From JAUIAI01 sp049680625 (GTDB taxonomy: Bacteria; Pseudomonadota; Gammaproteobacteria; Burkholderiales; Burkholderiaceae_E), in the NCBI GenBank assembly GCA_049680625.1, contig JBAUID010000227.1, forward strand, positions 1-17,572: a stretch of DNA of 17,572 nucleotides. The letters are read 5' to 3'. The notes below the pieces were generated by a model. It was not told the DNA's origin, ran no database searches, and was given only the letters and a program-made list of their open reading frames with translations. Below are positions 14,488 through 17,572 of this stretch, in pieces. The position numbers were made by a program, and so were the translations under genes. The number at the start of each line of letters is the position of its first letter. The stretch's first letter is position 1.

Positions 14488-15677
14488 GCCGCGCAATCCT
14501 GGTGTTGAATGCGGGCTCATCGAGCATCAAATTTGCGATTTACGATGCGACAAGCGACAGCGATCTGCCGCAAATCAGCGGACGCATTGGGGGCATTGGT
14601 CGGGCACCCGAATTTGTTGCCAATTCAGCAGCCGGCGAACCACTGCCCGAAGGACAACTATCCGTGTTGCCCGCTGATGCCAGTCATGCCCACTTAACTC
14701 AACAGCTGCTCGACTGGATCGTGCAACACGCACCGGAGGTGACACTGGTGGCAGCGGGACACCGGGTCGTCCACGGTGGGCAGACATATACCGGGCCGGT
14801 GGTGATCACCCCGGATGTTTTTGAAGCCTTATCCGCATTGACCCCACTGGCCCCCTTGCACCAGCCAAATAATTTATCCGCGATTCAGGCGATTGCCCGG
14901 CGCAATCCGCAGCTGATCCAGGTGGCCTGCTTCGACACCAGCTTTCATCGCACCATGCCGCGTCACGCGCAAACCTTTGGTCTGCCGCGAAGCCTAACGG
15001 ACGAAGGCGTGATTCGCTACGGCTTTCACGGCCTGTCCTATGAATATATTGCCAGCGTCCTGCCCGGGGTTCTTGGCCAAGCAGGACAAAAACGTGTTGT
15101 CGTCGCTCATTTGGGCAATGGTGCCAGTCTTGCCGCTCTGCACCACCAACAAAGCGTCATGACGACAATGGGCTTCACGGCTTTACACGGGTTACTGATG
15201 GGTCGACGCAGCGGCACAATTGATGCCGGTATCGTTTTGCACCTGCTTCAGGAACGCGGGATGACAGCGCACCAGGTCTGGGAAATGCTGTATCAACAAT
15301 CTGGCCTGCTGGGCGTGTCGGGTATCTCAAACAGCATGCAGGTACTCACCGAAAGCACAGATCCGGCCGCACGCGAAGCCGTCGACTTGTTTTGCTACCG
15401 CGCGGTTTGCGAAATTGGCTCACTAGCCGCAGCGATGCAAGGACTGGACGGCATTGTTTTTACTGCTGGAATTGGCGAAAACTCAACCGTGGTCCGCAAG
15501 CAGATATGTCAGCAACTGGGCTGGCTGGGTTTGCATCTGGACGACAACGTGAACGACGATCAATCGCTATCGGGTACCCGGTTAATCAGCAGGGCGGACA
15601 GCCGAATTGTTGCCGCGGTAATTCCCACCGATGAGCAAGTAGTCATTGCGCGAGCCACCCGCAAACTGGCAATTTAG
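14484..15677 (+). CDS. ackA: Acetate/propionate kinase
   Basis: This 397-residue protein is an acetate/propionate family kinase, interconverting acyl phosphate plus ADP with carboxylate plus ATP in the cytosol. Family motifs are LNAGSSSIKFAIYD (8-21), HRVVHGG with Arg94, CFDTSFH with Asp151, YGFHGLSYEYI with His182, HLGNGAS with His209, RRSG with Arg242, and GIGEN. The central motif differs from the common form: MTTMGFTALHGLLMGRRSG replaces DTSMGFTPLEG and MGTRSG, as in a proteobacterial subgroup. The ATG overlaps the TGA of the HugZ-like gene (ATGA), indicating coupled translation. No phosphotransacetylase is in the window. Why it shares an operon with an aromatic-acid transporter is unclear; acetyl phosphate handling or another short carboxylate are options. 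Confidence 0.9.
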   Translation: MSRAILVLNAGSSSIKFAIYDATSDSDLPQISGRIGGIGRAPEFVANSAAGEPLPEGQLSVLPADASHAHLTQQLLDWIVQHAPEVTLVAAGHRVVHGGQTYTGPVVITPDVFEALSALTPLAPLHQPNNLSAIQAIARRNPQLIQVACFDTSFHRTMPRHAQTFGLPRSLTDEGVIRYGFHGLSYEYIASVLPGVLGQAGQKRVVVAHLGNGASLAALHHQQSVMTTMGFTALHGLLMGRRSGTIDAGIVLHLLQERGMTAHQVWEMLYQQSGLLGVSGISNSMQVLTESTDPAAREAVDLFCYRAVCEIGSLAAAMQGLDGIVFTAGIGENSTVVRKQICQQLGWLGLHLDDNVNDDQSLSGTRLISRADSRIVAAVIPTDEQVVIARATRKLAI

Positions 15678-15678
15678 T

Positions 15679-15707
15679 TAAAAAAATCCGCCAGAATCTG
15701 GCGGATT
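15679..15707 (-). terminator. Intrinsic terminator for the fasciclin gene
   Basis: An 11-base-pair stem formed by 15685-15695 and 15697-15707 is flanked on its left by an A-run (15680-15686). On the minus strand this is a GC-rich hairpin followed by a T-run, about 75 bases past the fasciclin stop codon. It starts only two bases after the ackA stop. Confidence 0.8.
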
Positions 15708-15750
15708 CTCCGGCCCTGCAGCATCCCAACAAGCGGTACCGCGGCCGTCA

Positions 15751-15778
15751 CGGGAAGCACGCTTCCCGATCTGTTTTT
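15751..15778 (+). terminator. Intrinsic terminator for the TRAP-ackA operon
   Basis: CGGGAAGC (15751-15758) pairs perfectly with GCTTCCCG (15761-15768), followed by ATCTG and TTTTT at 15774-15778. It ends the plus-strand operon about 75 bases after the ackA stop and just before the convergent fasciclin gene's stop. Confidence 0.8.
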
Positions 15779-15783
15779 AGCGA

Positions 15784-17229
15784 TCAGTAAGGCAACAGTA
15801 CACGGTCGATCACGTGAATCACACCGTTATCTGCCACGATATCGGTAGCAATAATCTGCGCCAGCCGGTGCTTGTTGTCGTTTATCTGAAAGCTCTCGTT
15901 GATGTCAATGTTGCCGCCCTGCACCGTAGTGATATGGGTGCCAACCGGAACATCATCCGCAAGCACAGCGCCGCCTAAAACGTGATAAAGCAAAACATCA
16001 GTCAGCAACTGGGTGTCTTTTAGCAACTCTTCCTTGGTCAGATGTAACTCACCGAGGAGATCGACGAAAGCGGCATTGGTTGGTGCAAAGACGGTAAACG
16101 GTCCGTCACCTGCCAGTACGTCGACCAGGTTGGCGGCAACAACCGCTTCAACCAGGATGCTGAAGTCGGGATTCGACAAAGCGATGTCAACAATCGAGTT
16201 GCCTGACGGCACCGGGGGTTCAACAACAGGGTCTGTTGCCGGCAGAATGACCCGATCGATAACGTGAATCACACCGTTGGTATTAAAGATATCTGTAGCG
16301 ACAATATTGGCCATCCGCCCCCTGGCATCGGTAATCGCCAGGTTGGAATCCACGATAAAGGTTTCACCTTGAACGCTGGTAATCGCCTGCCCAACGGGCA
16401 CCTCGGCTTTCAATACCTGCGCCGGAACCACGTGATAAGTCAACACCTTGGTGAGTAAATTGATGTCGGACAATAAGGCCTCTTTGCTAACCCCAAGCTC
16501 AGCAAGAAGATCGGCAAAAGCCGCATCGGTTGGCGCAAAAACGGTAAACGGGCCGTCACCAGACAAGGTGTCGGCAAGGCCGGCAGCAACAACCGCTTCG
16601 ACCAGGATGCTGAAGTCGGGATTACCGATAGCCGTTTCGACAATTGTCTTATCCGCCGGCAGAATGACCCGGTCAATCAGGTGAACCACGGCGTTATCAG
16701 CCATCACATCGGTGGCAATAATATTGCCGGTTCGGTTACGGCCATCAGTAATGGTTAAACCGTTTGTGGCAGTGTCCACTTTGAACAAACTGCCACCTAA
16801 TGGTCTAATTGCCTGCCCTAGCGGGACATCCGCCGCTTTCACTGTTGTACCGGCAAGCACGTGATAAGTCAGTACCGATGTCAACAATTCGGTGTCAGCG
16901 AGCAAGGCGTCTTTGGTCGTGCCAAGCTCACCGAGTAAAGCGACAAAGGCATCATTGGTTGGCGCAAAAATAGTGAACGGTCCTTCTCCAGCCAATGTGT
17001 CAACGAGACCAGCAGCAGTCACCGCTTCAACCAGAATCGATAATTCCGGTGTGGCGACGGCCAGGTCAATGACCGAATTCGTAGTGGTGCCAACCGGATC
17101 ACCCTGATTCTGAGTCGGATCAGAGTTAACAACGGGGTCGCTACTGACTGAGCTTGTAGTATCGTCGTCGCCACAGGCGGCTAAAACAAGTGTTGACGCA
17201 ACGACGCTTGCCATGAATAGAGTTTTCAT
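15784..17229 (-). CDS. Lipoprotein with three fasciclin (FAS1) domains
   Basis: This 481-residue protein starts with a lipoprotein signal, lipobox LAAC with Cys19, then a Ser/Thr/Asp-rich linker to about residue 50. Three FAS1 domains follow, at about 52-190, 196-332 and 346-481. Each has the core GPFT-FAPT-AF, a YHV motif and a final VIHVIDRVLLP-type strand. FAS1 domains mediate adhesion to surfaces, polysaccharides or other cells. With glycine at +2 the lipoprotein should go to the outer membrane. The ATG has GGGAGG eleven bases upstream, slightly distant. Domains 2 and 3 share nearly identical DNA patches, pointing to recent duplication or gene conversion. It is a single-gene transcript unrelated to the catabolic genes. 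Confidence 0.93.
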   Translation of the reverse strand: MKTLFMASVVASTLVLAACGDDDTTSSVSSDPVVNSDPTQNQGDPVGTTTNSVIDLAVATPELSILVEAVTAAGLVDTLAGEGPFTIFAPTNDAFVALLGELGTTKDALLADTELLTSVLTYHVLAGTTVKAADVPLGQAIRPLGGSLFKVDTATNGLTITDGRNRTGNIIATDVMADNAVVHLIDRVILPADKTIVETAIGNPDFSILVEAVVAAGLADTLSGDGPFTVFAPTDAAFADLLAELGVSKEALLSDINLLTKVLTYHVVPAQVLKAEVPVGQAITSVQGETFIVDSNLAITDARGRMANIVATDIFNTNGVIHVIDRVILPATDPVVEPPVPSGNSIVDIALSNPDFSILVEAVVAANLVDVLAGDGPFTVFAPTNAAFVDLLGELHLTKEELLKDTQLLTDVLLYHVLGGAVLADDVPVGTHITTVQGGNIDINESFQINDNKHRLAQIIATDIVADNGVIHVIDRVLLPY

Positions 17230-17474
17230 TTTGAGAATTGCCTCCCATGAGACGTTTATTAGTTACCAAAATTGCCATTAGCGGGCATCTAATGCTCGAA
17301 ATGACTTTTAAGTCTTATTGTGACTGTTCGGTCATTATATGTACTAATAAGTTCCCATTGGAACCGTAGGGTCATTGGATGTGCGGTAATCCTCGTTTTC
17401 TGGACGAAAGTCTCGGGGCAGCAATACCCCTGGCGGCGTCGGGCCACGCTCTCGAGGCACGGACCCGCTGGTTC
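17230..17474 (-). promoter_or_regulatory. Promoter region of the fasciclin gene with palindrome
   Basis: This 245-base spacer lies upstream of the fasciclin gene. On the minus strand a perfect TATAAT is present (17334-17339), with a poor -35 (TTCCAA, 17358-17363). Over that -35 lies an inverted repeat GTTCC-N4-GGAAC at 17351-17364, a possible operator. The rest (17365-17474) shows no gene or strong signal that I can support. Confidence 0.45.
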
Positions 17475-17572
17475 TCAGCAGTTTTTACGCTGTTTTTCGC
17501 GATTGCCGAGCAACGGCCACATCGCAATCAGGCCGGCTAAAGGGCCGAGTACAAGCCAGGGCAGTACCAGAG
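17475..17572 (-). CDS. C-terminal end of a membrane protein (partial)
   Basis: The minus strand is open from the window edge to a TGA at 17475-17477, giving 31 residues. They form one hydrophobic helix (LVLPWLVLGPLAGLIAMWPL) and a positively charged tail (NREKQRKNC), typical of the last transmembrane segment of an inner-membrane protein with a cytoplasmic C-terminus. The family cannot be named from this fragment. Confidence 0.5.
   Translation of the reverse strand, partial: LVLPWLVLGPLAGLIAMWPLLGNREKQRKNC

Noticed and set aside
15733..15742. Ten-base palindrome GCGGTACCGC between the two terminators
   Set aside because: Short GC-rich palindrome without a T-run or promoter context; probably chance.
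1..17572. Mobile element, prophage, CRISPR or tRNA signals
   Set aside because: No transposase or integrase frames, terminal inverted repeats, spaced direct repeats or tRNA-like folds were seen.

Overview
The window looks like bacterial chromosome from a Gram-negative aerobe, most likely Pseudomonadota. Moderate-to-high GC, Shine-Dalgarno-led genes with several GTG/TTG starts, Sec and lipoprotein signals, a TAXI-type TRAP transporter and a phthalate-type Rieske system all fit. Nothing in the sequence fixes the species. No tRNA, rRNA, CRISPR array, transposase or integrase was seen.

Left part (50-3185): two membrane proteases on the minus strand, a YugP-type zinc peptidase and a rhomboid. Divergent from them is a TIM-barrel sugar isomerase-like protein of unknown substrate, followed by a small secreted TPR protein.

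Central part (3187-10559): a catabolic gene set of the phthalate 4,5-dioxygenase type. Running leftwards on the minus strand are a phthalate-dioxygenase-type reductase (pht2-like), a Gfo/Idh/MocA dihydrodiol dehydrogenase (pht4-like), a 4,5-dihydroxyphthalate decarboxylase (pht5-like) and a reductive-dehalogenase/QueG-like iron-sulfur protein. Divergently, on the plus strand, is the Rieske oxygenase (pht3-like). Converging on it is a class II aldolase-like gene followed by a MarR regulator with stop/start overlap. The expected chemistry is: dioxygenation of a carboxylated arene to a cis-dihydrodiol, re-aromatisation, then decarboxylation to protocatechuate or a related catechol. No ring-cleavage gene lies in the window.

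Right part (10653-15677): a plus-strand operon of TAXI solute-binding protein, fused TRAP permease, HugZ-like FMN protein and acetate kinase-like protein, ending at an intrinsic terminator. The TRAP system probably imports the aromatic acid. The HugZ-like gene has no ATG, GTG or TTG where homology and an excellent ribosome binding site place its start; an ATC codon sits there instead.

Both divergent promoter regions (near 7655-7680 and 10600-10625) share an 11-base motif, GATWGCTAAGT, within inverted repeats. This suggests that the MarR protein controls oxygenase, reductase operon, aldolase and transporter together.

Right end (15679-17572): back-to-back terminators, a minus-strand lipoprotein with three fasciclin domains, and the last 31 codons of a minus-strand membrane protein cut off by the window edge.

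The least explained combination is the reductive-dehalogenase-like protein beside a stand-alone phthalate-dioxygenase-type reductase, plus the second decarboxylase candidate, the HugZ-like protein and acetate kinase. It may be a pathway for a modified, possibly halogenated, phthalate-like acid. That is inference.
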